Of a stretch of DNA of 64,000 nt, positions 17,923 through 26,757 are shown one piece after another. The stretch's first letter is position 1; every line of letters begins with the position of its first letter. Source of the DNA: Megaera sp965229545. GTDB lineage: Bacteria; Pseudomonadota; Alphaproteobacteria; Rickettsiales; Rickettsiaceae. Below the pieces are notes generated by a model that ran no database searches, had not been told where the DNA came from, and saw only the letters and a list, made by a program, of their open reading frames with translations. The DNA is taken from assembly GCA_965229545.1 (NCBI GenBank), contig OZ245887.1, positions 496,001 through 560,000 of the forward strand. Direction: 5' to 3'. Both the position numbers and the translations under genes were made by a program.

Positions 17923-19325
17923 TGTATTCTTGCTTTTTATAAATTATATTTTAAATCCTAATACTATCAAATATTAAAAAAACAAATTTTAAGTTATAAT
18001 TAAGTGCATTTAGATTATCAAAAGATAATAGAACAGTACAAATTGTACAATATAGTAATAGAAAAAAAGCCATAGAATTTGCTGTAAAATACCATGGAAT
18101 CTAACAAAGAGCATCAGGTGTCCCTTACTACTCTCACCCTCTGGAAGTGGCTGAAATAATTGTAGAAATGCGGCTGGATACAGATTCTATTGTTACCGCT
18201 ATATTACATGACACTATTGAAGATACAGACTTAACACTCGAGGAAATTGACAAAGATTTTGGTAAGGACGTAGCAAAATTAGTTGATGGTGTTACTAAAC
18301 TTACAAAAATAAAATTCCACGAAGATAATGTCCGTCAAGCTGAGAATTTTCGAAAACTGCTAATAGCACTAAGTGATGATATAAGAGTTTTACTTATCAA
18401 ACTTGCTGATCGTCTTCACAATATGCGGACTATAAATTTCATTAATAACCCAGAAAAAAAGAAAAGGATAGCTTTAGAAACCCTTGAAATATATGCACCG
18501 CTAGCAGAAAGAATAGGAATGCAACAAATAAAGACAGAATTGCAAGATATTTGTTTTGGAATATTAAACCCAGATATTAGAGACTCAATAGTTCAGTGGT
18601 TTAAATCTATTGAATCTGGGCAAGATAAGCTTATTCCCCAAATTATCGATGCGCTGCAAAAAACTTTAGAAGACCAAGGGTTAAAAGCAGAAGTTTCCGG
18701 TAGAAGGAAAACTCCTTATTCTACTTGGATGAAAATGAAGCAAAAAAATATTAGCATAGAGCAGTTATCAGATATAATAGCTTTTAGGATAATAGTAGAT
18801 AATGTTGAAAATTGTTATAGAGCTCTTGGTATAATCCATACAACCATACAAAATGGTTCCTGATACTTTTCAAGATTTTATTAGCATTCCCAAAAATAAT
18901 GGATATCAATCTCTACATACAGTAGTTATCGGGCCATCACTTCAAAAGGTAGAAATCCAAATTAGAACATACAAAATGCATGATATAGCAGAGTTTGGGT
19001 AGCAGCTCATTGGCATTACAAACAAGGCCATAATGATAGTTTAGACACTAAGCAATATGTATGGATTAGAGAATTGCTTTCAATTTTAGAACAAAATAAC
19101 GATCCAGAAACATTTCTCCAAAATACTAAATTGGCAATGTATTATGATCAAGTATTCTGCTTTACTCCTGAAGGCCAGCTCATAGCTTTGCCAAAAGGAG
19201 CTACTACAGTTGATTTTGCTTATATGGTACACTCTGATATAGGAAATAAATGCGTAGGTGCAAAAGTAAATGGCAAAATAGTACCTCTTAAAACCCAACT
19301 TGTTAATGGTGACCAGGTGGAAATA

Positions 19326-19764
19326 TTACTCTGGCCTTTAAATATTGAACATTATATAGTAGCATAAGCTATTTCTTTCTTTTTAAAATAATTTTGAATT
19401 TTTATACCATTAAACTGAATTTGTGTTAAATAGGACCGTACATTAATTGTTAAATCTTTTACTGATTTTAGTACTCGAAAATTATTGGAGTTAGCTTTGA
19501 CATCTTGGTTTACAAGTTCTTGTGGATTCATATCAGGACAATATGATGGTAAATAAAACAATTCTAGCTTGTCGTTATGTCTTTCTACATAAGCTTTTAC
19601 CTTTTTACTGTGATGCACTCTATGATTATCTAATATCAAAAATATTTTCTGCTTAATTTGTCTGATCAGTCTACCTAAAAATTCAATACACTTTTTGCTG
19701 GTAAAATTATCTTCAAATACCATCCAGTTCATAAACCCTTGCGGACTAATAGCAGCTAGCATAT
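19326..19764 (-). pseudogene. IS630 transposase, 3' part only
   Basis: Encodes the C-terminal region from NMLAAISPQGFMNW to the end, including LILDNHRVHHS (second catalytic Asp) and the NPQELVNQDVK segment, identical or nearly so to the complete copy next to it. The first 200 residues are missing. A run-on open frame begins inside the neighbouring IS end, but this has no biological meaning. Confidence 0.9.
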
Positions 19765-19766
19765 TA

Positions 19767-20898
19767 TTACTCCGGCCTTTAAATATTGAACTAATATTAG
19801 AGAAATGATACAATGATATTGTATCAAGAGTAATAACAAAATGTCTAATCAAAAATTATCACCAAGCGATCTCAAGATATTAAGAAAGAAAGCAGTGGAA
19901 GCAATAGTTATACATGGAATAAGCAAGAAACAAGCATCTATTACCTTTGGGTTTTCTAGGAGTTCTATATGGAAATATCTTAAAGAGTACAAAATTTATA
20001 AGGAAGAAAGCTTTCGCTATAAGAAGCGAGGAGTAAAGGTAGGAACAGGATCTAAAATCAGTAAAAATCAAGAAGAGGAATTAAAATCTAAAATTTTATC
20101 ACATACACCTGATGAATTGGGAATCGATTATACGTTATGGAATAGTAAAGTGGTACAAGAATATATAGAATCCAATTACCTTTATCAGTATAACAGGCGT
20201 TCTATAAGAAAAATTATGAATAGATTGGGTCTTACGTCTCAAAAACCAATTAAATCAGCCTATCAACGTAATCCAGAGAAGATAAAAGAATGGTTAACAG
20301 TCACATATCCAGAAATCAAGTCTCGTGCAATGAAAGAAAGTGCTAGAATTTATTGGGGAGATGAAATGGGGATACAATCAACAGATAATCGAGGTAAAAC
20401 ATATGGTCTTAAAGGCAAGACCCCAGCAATCAAGAGAAGTGGTTCAAGATTTAAATGTAATATGCTAGCTGCTATTAGTCCGCAAGGGTTTATGAACTGG
20501 ATGGTATTTGAAGATAATTTTACCAGCAAAAAGTGTATTGAATTTTTAGGTAGACTGATCAGACAAATTAAGCAGAAAATATTTTTGATATTAGATAATC
20601 ATAGAGTGCATCACAGTAAAAAGGTAAAAGCTTATGTAGAAAGACATAACGACAAGCTAGAATTGTTTTATTTACCATCATATTGTCCTGATATGAATCC
20701 ACAAGAACTTGTAAACCAAGATGTCAAAGCTAACTCCAATAATTTTCGAGTACTAAAATCAGTAAAAGATTTAACAATTAATGTACGGTCCTATTTAACA
20801 CAAATTCAGTTTAATGGTATAAAAATTCAAAATTATTTTAAAAAGAAAGAAATAGCTTATGCTACTATATAATGTTTAATATTTAAAGGCCAGAGTAA
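19767..20898 (+). mobile_element. IS630-family element, complete (1132 bp)
   Basis: Terminal inverted repeats of about 26 bp start TTACTCCGGCCTTTAAATAT on the left and, complemented, TTACTCTGGCCTTTAAATAT on the right. It was inserted at a TA inside an older IS630. Its length is exactly that of the copies at 48028 and 50904. Confidence 0.93.
19841..20872 (+). CDS. IS630-family transposase
   Basis: 343 residues. An N-terminal helix-turn-helix (KKQASITFGFSRSSIWKYLKE, about 26-46, shown within 20: ASITFGFSRSSIWKYLKE) precedes a DDE_3 core: Asp in YWGDEMGIQ, Asp in LILDNHRVHH and Glu in MNPQELVNQ. This is the only IS630 copy in the window whose transposase is unbroken. It could mobilise the two nonsense copies at 48028 and 50904 in trans. 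Confidence 0.93.
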   Translation: MSNQKLSPSDLKILRKKAVEAIVIHGISKKQASITFGFSRSSIWKYLKEYKIYKEESFRYKKRGVKVGTGSKISKNQEEELKSKILSHTPDELGIDYTLWNSKVVQEYIESNYLYQYNRRSIRKIMNRLGLTSQKPIKSAYQRNPEKIKEWLTVTYPEIKSRAMKESARIYWGDEMGIQSTDNRGKTYGLKGKTPAIKRSGSRFKCNMLAAISPQGFMNWMVFEDNFTSKKCIEFLGRLIRQIKQKIFLILDNHRVHHSKKVKAYVERHNDKLELFYLPSYCPDMNPQELVNQDVKANSNNFRVLKSVKDLTINVRSYLTQIQFNGIKIQNYFKKKEIAYATI

Positions 20899-21766
20899 TA
20901 ATCACTTCAAAGCATCAAACAGTTTTACTTTCATGGGAAAAATTTGTTGTTACAGGTAAAGCAAGAGGAGAAATTCAAAAAGTTATCCAACAACAATTAA
21001 GAGGGCAGCACATAAAGCTTGGTAAAACAATTATTTATAAAGCCCTAAAAGCTAATAAAATAGAAGACGAAAACAAAGCTATAGAAGCAGCTTGCAAGTT
21101 CTTTAGTAAAACCCCTGACGAATTATTTTTCGCAGTTGGTGAAGGTACAATTACCAGGGAAGAAGTAATAAAGCTAGCTACTCCTAAAAAAAGCAGATTA
21201 AGTTCAACTCTATCTTTATTAAAATTTACAAAAAAACCTTCCTTTAATAAGGTAGAAGATAAAAATGTAATACCTATTAAAGGTCTCATACCCGGTATGG
21301 CAATGCATTATGCAAAATGCTGTCACCCTCTTCCGGGAGATAAAATAGTAGGTATAGTACATACGGCAGTGGTATCACGATCCACACCTCTGACTGCGAA
21401 ATGCTAAACAATTTTGCCAGTATGCCAGAAAGAATCCTTGATCTTACCTGGGATAACAATAAATCAAATATTCCTTTCATTTCTAGAATAAAAGTTTTGT
21501 TATTAAATGAACCAGAAAGCCTTGCTATTTTAGCCGGAGAAATTGCTAAAAATAGTGGTAATATAACTAATTTCAAAATCTTAAGTCGTAACAGCAACTA
21601 TTTTGAGTTGATATTTGACATAGAAGTTAAATCTTTAGCACATATAGAAGTGGTAATAAATGCCCTGAGAATCAAGGAAGCTATTCAATACGCAGACAGG
21701 GATAAAAATTAGGAAGCTGCTATTACACAATAGCTGTTAGAAATTTTTATTTTAATAAAGCAAAGC

Positions 21767-23135
21767 GAGTCAATCATTTATTTTGTGTAAGTTGTTGTAT
21801 TTTTTAATTCCAGTAAATCATGCCTAAAATCCCCGCATAAAATTTCAAATTGATTCAATGCCAAAGACCAATTTTAATCGGCATGGTCCATTTTTTGGCA
21901 GCATTTTTTAGAGCCAAAAATACGATTTTTAAAATAGACTTATCATCTGGAAAAACCCTTTTATTGTTGATGATTTTTCTGATTTGACGATTTATCGATT
22001 CTATCGCATTGGTAGTATAAATTACCCGCCTAATCTCATCAGAAAAAGCAAAAAGAGGAATAATCCCGCTCCAATTCCTTTGCCAAATATCAGAGATCAC
22101 AGGATATTTATTATCCCATTTAGCAGCAAACGATTTTAGCTCCAGATATCCTATTTCTTCGCTGTTTGCAGTGTAAATCCTTTTAAGATCCGCTGTGACC
22201 GCTTTTAAATCCTTATAAGAAACATATTTTACAGAATTCCTCGCCATATGTACTATACAGAGTTGTACAATCGTATTAGGATAAATGCTATTTATGGCTT
22301 CAGGAAAGCCTTTTAATCCATCAACGCATGCTACATATATCTGTTTTATCCCTCTGTTCTTTAGCTCAGTTACAACCTGCATCCAAAACTTGGAACCTTC
22401 ATTTTTACCGACCCAGATCCCCAGTAATTCCTTTTTCCCTTCCATGTTAACACCTATTGCAAGATATACCGCTTTGTTAATTACTGTATGATTATCCCTT
22501 GCTTTAACGTGTATGCAATCCAAATATAATATTGGATATACATCGTCTAGGGACCTGTTTTGCCATGTAGTAACTTCTTCTATTACTCCGTCAGTGACAG
22601 TTGATATAAGGTCCTTGGAAATATTGGTCTGGTATATCTCCTCTAAATGGCTATGTATCTCACTGACAGTCATCCCTCTTGCATATAGTGAAATCACTTT
22701 ATCATCAAAACCACTAAATCTCCTAACTCCTTCAGGAATCAATTGAGGTTCAAATTCTCCTTCCCTGTCCCTCGAAACATCTACGGTAATCTGATGACCG
22801 TCGTCATCTATAATCGTTTTTTCATAACTGCCGTTGCGACGATTATTATCGCTCTTGATTATCTTACTATGTTTAGAATAACCTAGATCGTGTTCTAATT
22901 CACTTTCAAGAATTCTCTCTACTATTTGCTTTTTAAGTTTATTAAATAATCCACCCGCGACCAAATAATTCAGATGGATCTGCTTTTGATAGTAATTCTT
23001 CGACTAATTTAGTATTTATATCTACTTCTTTTTCTGCTAATTTTTTAGCCATTTTTTCCTCTGTATTTAAGTTGCTTTTTTATAGTATCTTCTACTATAT
23101 CCTTTTGCAACTTACACAAACTATATGACAGACTC
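21767..23135 (-). mobile_element. IS256-family copy 2, full length (1369 bp)
   Basis: Ends are GAGTCAATCATTTATTTTGT at 21767 and the complement of GAGTCTGTCATATAGTTTGT at 23135, a 28-bp imperfect inverted repeat. The flanking 8 bp on the two sides do not match, so a target duplication is absent. It separates spoT from ubiX and supplies the ubiX stop codon. Confidence 0.93.
21855..22964 (-). CDS. IS256-family transposase with altered C-terminus
   Basis: 369 residues from a TTG start. Mutator-type DDE enzyme with YLDCIHVKARD, VACVDGLKGFPE and TTNAIESINRQ. One T is missing from a T-run near 21875, so the last residues read IKIGLWH instead of the IKNWSLALNQFEILCGD tail of other copies, about 35 residues shorter. 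An upstream frame starting MAKKLAEKEVDIN joins only after a +1 shift at the GGG in cgcgggtgg; every copy with a left end shares this. Activity is doubtful. Confidence 0.8.
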   Translation of the reverse strand: MVAGGLFNKLKKQIVERILESELEHDLGYSKHSKIIKSDNNRRNGSYEKTIIDDDGHQITVDVSRDREGEFEPQLIPEGVRRFSGFDDKVISLYARGMTVSEIHSHLEEIYQTNISKDLISTVTDGVIEEVTTWQNRSLDDVYPILYLDCIHVKARDNHTVINKAVYLAIGVNMEGKKELLGIWVGKNEGSKFWMQVVTELKNRGIKQIYVACVDGLKGFPEAINSIYPNTIVQLCIVHMARNSVKYVSYKDLKAVTADLKRIYTANSEEIGYLELKSFAAKWDNKYPVISDIWQRNWSGIIPLFAFSDEIRRVIYTTNAIESINRQIRKIINNKRVFPDDKSILKIVFLALKNAAKKWTMPIKIGLWH

Positions 23136-23717
23136 TTGATTTTTAGAGGAGATTCCTTGCCACCTGTTAATAAGATTTGTTTGTATATCAAATAAATCCA
23201 GTGTACGTGCTACTGAATGGTTAATTATATCATCTAAGGTAGCTGGATTGTTGTAAAATGCTGGAACAGGAGGGCATATAGCAACACCTATTCTAGCAAG
23301 CTTAAGCATATTTTCTAAATGAATCGCACTTAAAGGTGTTTCTCTAACCATTAAAGCTAATTTTTTTTGCTCCTTGATAATGACACCAGCTGACCGCGTA
23401 ATAAGGTCATTTTCCATGCCTGAGGCTATTACTGATAATGTTTTCATACTACATGGAGCTATAATCATTCCATTTACTTTAAATGACCCACTGGAAATTT
23501 TAGCTCCTATATCACTCGGATGGTAAGCATAATTAGCAAGTTTTTTGATATCACCTATTGAAAAGGATGTTTCAGTTGCAATGGTTAAATTTGCTGACTT
23601 TGAAATAATTAAATGTGTTTCTATGTTGGATTCCCTTAATATTGCAAGTAATCTTATGCCATAAATTGCCCCTGAAGCGCCAGTTATAGCAACAATAATT
23701 TTTTTTATTTCCGCCAT
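23121..23717 (-). CDS. ubiX: Flavin prenyltransferase UbiX
   Basis: 198 residues. It makes prenylated FMN for the UbiD decarboxylase in ubiquinone synthesis. ITGASGAIYGIRLL at the N-terminus binds FMN. APCSMKTLSVIASGMENDLI, VRETPLSAIHLENM and the C-terminal RWQGISS are typical. The last four residues (ESVI) and the stop are encoded by the IS256 terminus (GAG TCT GTC ATA TAG). The natural end RWQG is retained, so function is probably unaffected. ubiD is not in the window. Confidence 0.92.
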   Translation of the reverse strand: MAEIKKIIVAITGASGAIYGIRLLAILRESNIETHLIISKSANLTIATETSFSIGDIKKLANYAYHPSDIGAKISSGSFKVNGMIIAPCSMKTLSVIASGMENDLITRSAGVIIKEQKKLALMVRETPLSAIHLENMLKLARIGVAICPPVPAFYNNPATLDDIINHSVARTLDLFDIQTNLINRWQGISSKNQESVI

Positions 23718-23849
23718 TGATTTACTTAGTTAAACAGGCCCTTATTTTAATATATTAATAACAAACTGTCCGGAAAAGTGTTTACAGGTCGGTAGGTCCA
23801 GTCCATTAGACTCGTTTTTTGTATTTAGAAATCAACTCCATGCTGTATC

Positions 23850-24032
23850 TTACTCAAGCAGAATTCTATAAAATTCAATCAGATTTCTTGCTGCAGTATG
23901 CACTTCTGTTTTGGATAAAGTATTACCATACATTTTCATGATATATTCAGTTATAGATTCATATAATTTATCCCTATTATTTTTAGCCGGCCTAATTTTT
24001 CTTGCCCGCTTACATGAAGTTGAGTAGGTCAA
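23850..24032 (-). CDS. Small hypothetical protein
   Basis: 60 residues from a TTG, basic N-terminus (CKRARKIRPAKNNR) and a helical C-terminal half ending NLIEFYRILLE. The family is not recognised. It directly abuts the degenerate IS630 remnant at 24043, so it may be the tail of a truncated gene, not a complete one. No ribosome-binding site supports the start. Confidence 0.3.
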   Translation of the reverse strand: MTYSTSCKRARKIRPAKNNRDKLYESITEYIMKMYGNTLSKTEVHTAARNLIEFYRILLE

Positions 24033-24042
24033 ACCAGGACAA

Positions 24043-24296
24043 TTACTTTAACGTTTTATCAGGATTCTCCAGGAAAAATTTTTCTAATTGTTCTAAATCC
24101 TTTATTTTATGACTATAACCTTTTTGATAACCTGATTTTGCTTCTAATTGACCTGTTTCTTCCTTGATACCAACCCAGTTGTATATTGTTTGTCTATTGG
24201 TCCTGAATATTTTTTGCTCTCTTTTGTAGTAGACATTCCTGAATATAGTTGTGCAAATAACTTTTCCCTTAAATCTATACTGTATGATTTTGGCAT
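24043..24296 (-). pseudogene. Degenerate IS630-type transposase N-terminal half (orfA)
   Basis: Starts MPKSYSIDLREKLFAQLYSG and, after frame changes, continues IYNWVGIKEETGQLEAKSGY and HKIKDLEQLEKFFLENPDK to a stop at 24043. This is the helix-turn-helix orfA common in Rickettsia genomes and is unrelated in sequence to the 1132-bp IS630 here. The catalytic half is absent. It marks an old insertion upstream of the glycan locus. Confidence 0.7.
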
Positions 24297-24498
24297 TTTT
24301 GTTCTATTTAACACCATCTTTATCTCTTTGTCTATACCTTAATTTGTTATGCCATACCTCATCTTGGGCTTTTATTAAATTAAAGATTTGCGAACAGTTT
24401 TTAAAGAAAAAACACATTATAAAAGCCATATCACAGAATTCTTTGAAAAATAATAGTAATTGCAAGCAGAAGTCAAAAGGCTATAATAAATCTAAAAT

Positions 24499-25815
24499 TT
24501 ATCTTCCAAAAACTTTTAGTATAGGTTTTATTAATTTACGTAGACTAGGCGGAGATTTAAACCAAATACGAAACATGTAACCTCGAAAAGCCGAACCTAA
24601 AAGAATCTTTTGTAGAAAACTAGCCACATATTTATGGGCAATATATTTAGGACTAAGCAACAAATCCTTGGTAAATGAGGTTTCTGTATAATAATTTTGC
24701 CGTAGCAACAATTTGCGAGCGTGGAACTCTTGTGATAAAATTTGTCCGCAAAAAGTAGAAAAAGATTCATATGAATAGTTTTTTGACTCTACTAAATCTT
24801 TTTTAGTTCTTTCTGCTAGTTTTTCCATTAAATCTAGATTTCGAATTGTCTCAGTTACTTTAAACATATTAGAAAAATCTTTCTCTAGTGGTATATAATG
24901 AACCCATGGTTCTATAACTCCTGAATACTTGCCTACAAAGGCTATAATAACTGTTTTCATTGCAGCAGCTTCAAATACCCTTGGGGAAATAGTATTAATT
25001 AAGTACTTACCGTCTATACCCGTAAGGTAAGATTTACTGATTTCATTAAAAGTAGTATTTTTATTATTTTTACAAAACTTTTCCACTTCAGTTTCAACAG
25101 AACCTGAAAAATCTATTACGCTGGAACCACTTTCAACACACAAAACAGCTTTGCTTTTAGATAAAAAATTTAACCATTCCTCGCCATAAACACGATCATA
25201 CTCTTCCACGGAAATATCTAATTTTAATGTTTTAGAAAGAGGATGTTTCCTAAAATTTTGTCCTATTTCAATTTTTTCTTGTCCTAGAAATCCAAGCCAA
25301 TAGGGAGGACGACGTGTACGATAGCTTACATCAATTGGACGACTAGAAATAGATGTAGTTTCTTGTGCAGAGAGCTTGTTAGATACATATCCGGCAAACA
25401 CTGTTTTTAAAGTAGTACGCGGCAATATATCTTTGGGATATAATACTTCAAGCGTAGGAGTAGATGTTAGAGAAAAAATAATATCTACTCCTATTATATT
25501 TAAGGTTTCAGCCACTTTTTTTACCCTACGATATTCATCATGCATCCAAACACACTTTAGCCCACGAAAATTTGATAAAGCTTTAATTGACCCTTTACTG
25601 AGATAATGATAATCAGGATCGCTTAAATGAAGTGTATAATGAATACCAATTGCTTCAAATCGGCTCAGATCAATAGTCTCCGGAATATCCGATATCATTG
25701 ATAGTTCAAAAGTTTTCCAGCCTGGCAACTGCATCAAAGAGTCGATATGTTCACTTATAGTGTCTGCGTTGGTTCCCCTTGCTGGACGATTACATAATAG
25801 GAGAAAATACTTCAT
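24499..25815 (-). CDS. CgeB-like glycosyltransferase, paralogue 1
   Basis: 438 residues. No close family can be named with certainty. The C-terminal block ISPRVFEAAAMKTVIIAFVG then YSGVIEPWVHYIPLEKDFSN resembles the nucleotide-sugar-binding end of CgeB/GT1-like glycosyltransferases, and WMHDEYRR (about 90-100) lies in the N-terminal Rossmann half. It shares its whole architecture with the protein at 26758-28125 (same YRGRKYP/YRTRRPP-YWLG and ESGSSVIDFSG/ESGASVFDFTD motifs), so the two arose by duplication. It is the last gene of the locus and probably adds a sugar to the exported glycan. Confidence 0.65.
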   Translation of the reverse strand: MKYFLLLCNRPARGTNADTISEHIDSLMQLPGWKTFELSMISDIPETIDLSRFEAIGIHYTLHLSDPDYHYLSKGSIKALSNFRGLKCVWMHDEYRRVKKVAETLNIIGVDIIFSLTSTPTLEVLYPKDILPRTTLKTVFAGYVSNKLSAQETTSISSRPIDVSYRTRRPPYWLGFLGQEKIEIGQNFRKHPLSKTLKLDISVEEYDRVYGEEWLNFLSKSKAVLCVESGSSVIDFSGSVETEVEKFCKNNKNTTFNEISKSYLTGIDGKYLINTISPRVFEAAAMKTVIIAFVGKYSGVIEPWVHYIPLEKDFSNMFKVTETIRNLDLMEKLAERTKKDLVESKNYSYESFSTFCGQILSQEFHARKLLLRQNYYTETSFTKDLLLSPKYIAHKYVASFLQKILLGSAFRGYMFRIWFKSPPSLRKLIKPILKVFGR

Positions 25816-25819
25816 TCTA

Positions 25820-26725
25820 TTATTTTAAGGAGAGCCGGTTTTTTACACGATCACAAACTAATTCTATTCCCTTTTCTAAACTAATTTGTGGTATCACTTT
25901 TAATAAATTAGTTTGTTTCTCAAGAGTAGGTTTTTTAATTAAAGTCATACGGGAAGGTAGCTCTACTATTTCTATAAGATCTTTATTAGCACCACAAGCT
26001 ATTCTGATCATTTCTGCAAGTTCCTCTATTGGACGTATGTCTGGGTTGCCTATATTAATTACAGAATATTTTTTTATATTTGCAGCAGCTTCAATAGCAC
26101 GCACGGCATCTGAAACGTGTAACCATCCTCTGACACTCCCTTTATGTACCTGTATAGGTTTATTAGAAATAAGATTAGTTGCGAACCTAATCATTGCTGA
26201 TCTGTGTTCTCCTAAATCTTCTTCTTCATCATACATCATAAACGGTCTTAATATAACAGCACTTAAACCATATTGTTCTACTTCATACTCAACTAGAGAC
26301 TCACTAAGTAATTTAGATAAACCATAACGGTTATTAGGACATGGTAATACGTCTTCTGACATAACACTAGCATCGGGACCATACACCTCTGAAGTTGAAA
26401 AATACACTAAATGAGCATTAATCCTTTTTGTTAAGTCAAGTACATTTTGAGTACCAGAGAGATTTACATCAATAGCTAATGAAGATGCTTGTTCACAAGT
26501 TACCCGGCTTACCATCGCTGCGAGATGAAATACTATATCAGGCTTCCAATCAAAAGCTGATAGCATATCACTAGAGTTTCTGATATCAGCCATTAGATAA
26601 TCTACATCAGAGTTTGGTTTTTGATCGACTCTTAGCACTTTATAGTCAAGTGATTTAAGATATTTTACTAAAGGTTTACCGATATTTCCTTCTGAACCAA
26701 TAACAAGTGCTTTTTTAGATTTCAT
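25820..26725 (-). CDS. NAD-dependent sugar epimerase/dehydratase (extended SDR)
   Basis: 301 residues. The cofactor loop is VIGSEGNIGKPLV (GxxGxxG, about 8-20) and the catalytic pair is YGLSK (Tyr/Lys, about 148-152) with STSEVYG supplying Ser. It would act on a nucleotide-activated sugar in the cytoplasm. The substrate cannot be told from sequence. It lies between the two CgeB-like paralogues and 4 bp from paralogue 1, so it likely shapes the sugar that one of them transfers. Confidence 0.85.
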   Translation of the reverse strand: MKSKKALVIGSEGNIGKPLVKYLKSLDYKVLRVDQKPNSDVDYLMADIRNSSDMLSAFDWKPDIVFHLAAMVSRVTCEQASSLAIDVNLSGTQNVLDLTKRINAHLVYFSTSEVYGPDASVMSEDVLPCPNNRYGLSKLLSESLVEYEVEQYGLSAVILRPFMMYDEEEDLGEHRSAMIRFATNLISNKPIQVHKGSVRGWLHVSDAVRAIEAAANIKKYSVINIGNPDIRPIEELAEMIRIACGANKDLIEIVELPSRMTLIKKPTLEKQTNLLKVIPQISLEKGIELVCDRVKNRLSLK

Positions 26726-26757
26726 ATTTTAACCTCATTTGTGTTTATTATATAAAG

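Larger units (their letters stand above)
19326..20898. mobile_element. Nested IS630 insertion in spoT with inverted arms
   Basis: The inserted block is bounded by TA on both sides (19324-19325 and 20899-20900). Removing it restores the codons for VEIITSKH of the TGS domain. It holds a 441-bp 3' part of an IS630 (minus orientation, 19326-19766), then a complete 1132-bp IS630 (plus, 19767-20898). Both outer ends are transposase-3' ends, so about 440 bp at each side are near-identical inverted arms. Confidence 0.92.
18004..21712 (+). pseudogene. spoT: Bifunctional (p)ppGpp synthase/hydrolase SpoT, fragmented
   Basis: All Rel/Spo domains are traceable in order: HD hydrolase (HDTIEDTDLTLEEI, 18200-18250), RelA-type synthetase (about 18600-18990), TGS (about 19140-19325, resuming at 20901) and ACT (21420-21700). 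Lesions: a frameshift in the A-run near 18062, an in-frame TAA at 18102, frameshifts near 18850, 19002 and 21370, and a 1573-bp IS630 insertion. Open pieces remain at 18147-18863, 19074-19325 and 21401-21712. Rickettsia spp. are known for split spoT genes. Here all pieces lie in one locus, so it is a decayed single gene. Separate small peptides with residual activity cannot be excluded. Confidence 0.9.

Noticed and set aside
17906..17925. Hairpin CACTA/TAGTG at the rlmE stop as a terminator
   Set aside because: The stem is only 5 bp, the loop is a run of A, and the downstream T tract is 9 bases away.
22285..22746. Pairs of 68- and 77-codon open frames antisense to every IS256 transposase
   Set aside because: They recur in each copy because the copies are nearly identical; they are frame shadows of the transposase with no start context.
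24148..24580. Plus-strand open frames of 64 and 109 codons
   Set aside because: They lie antisense to the degenerate IS630 orfA and the CgeB-like gene end; composition is AT-rich noise.
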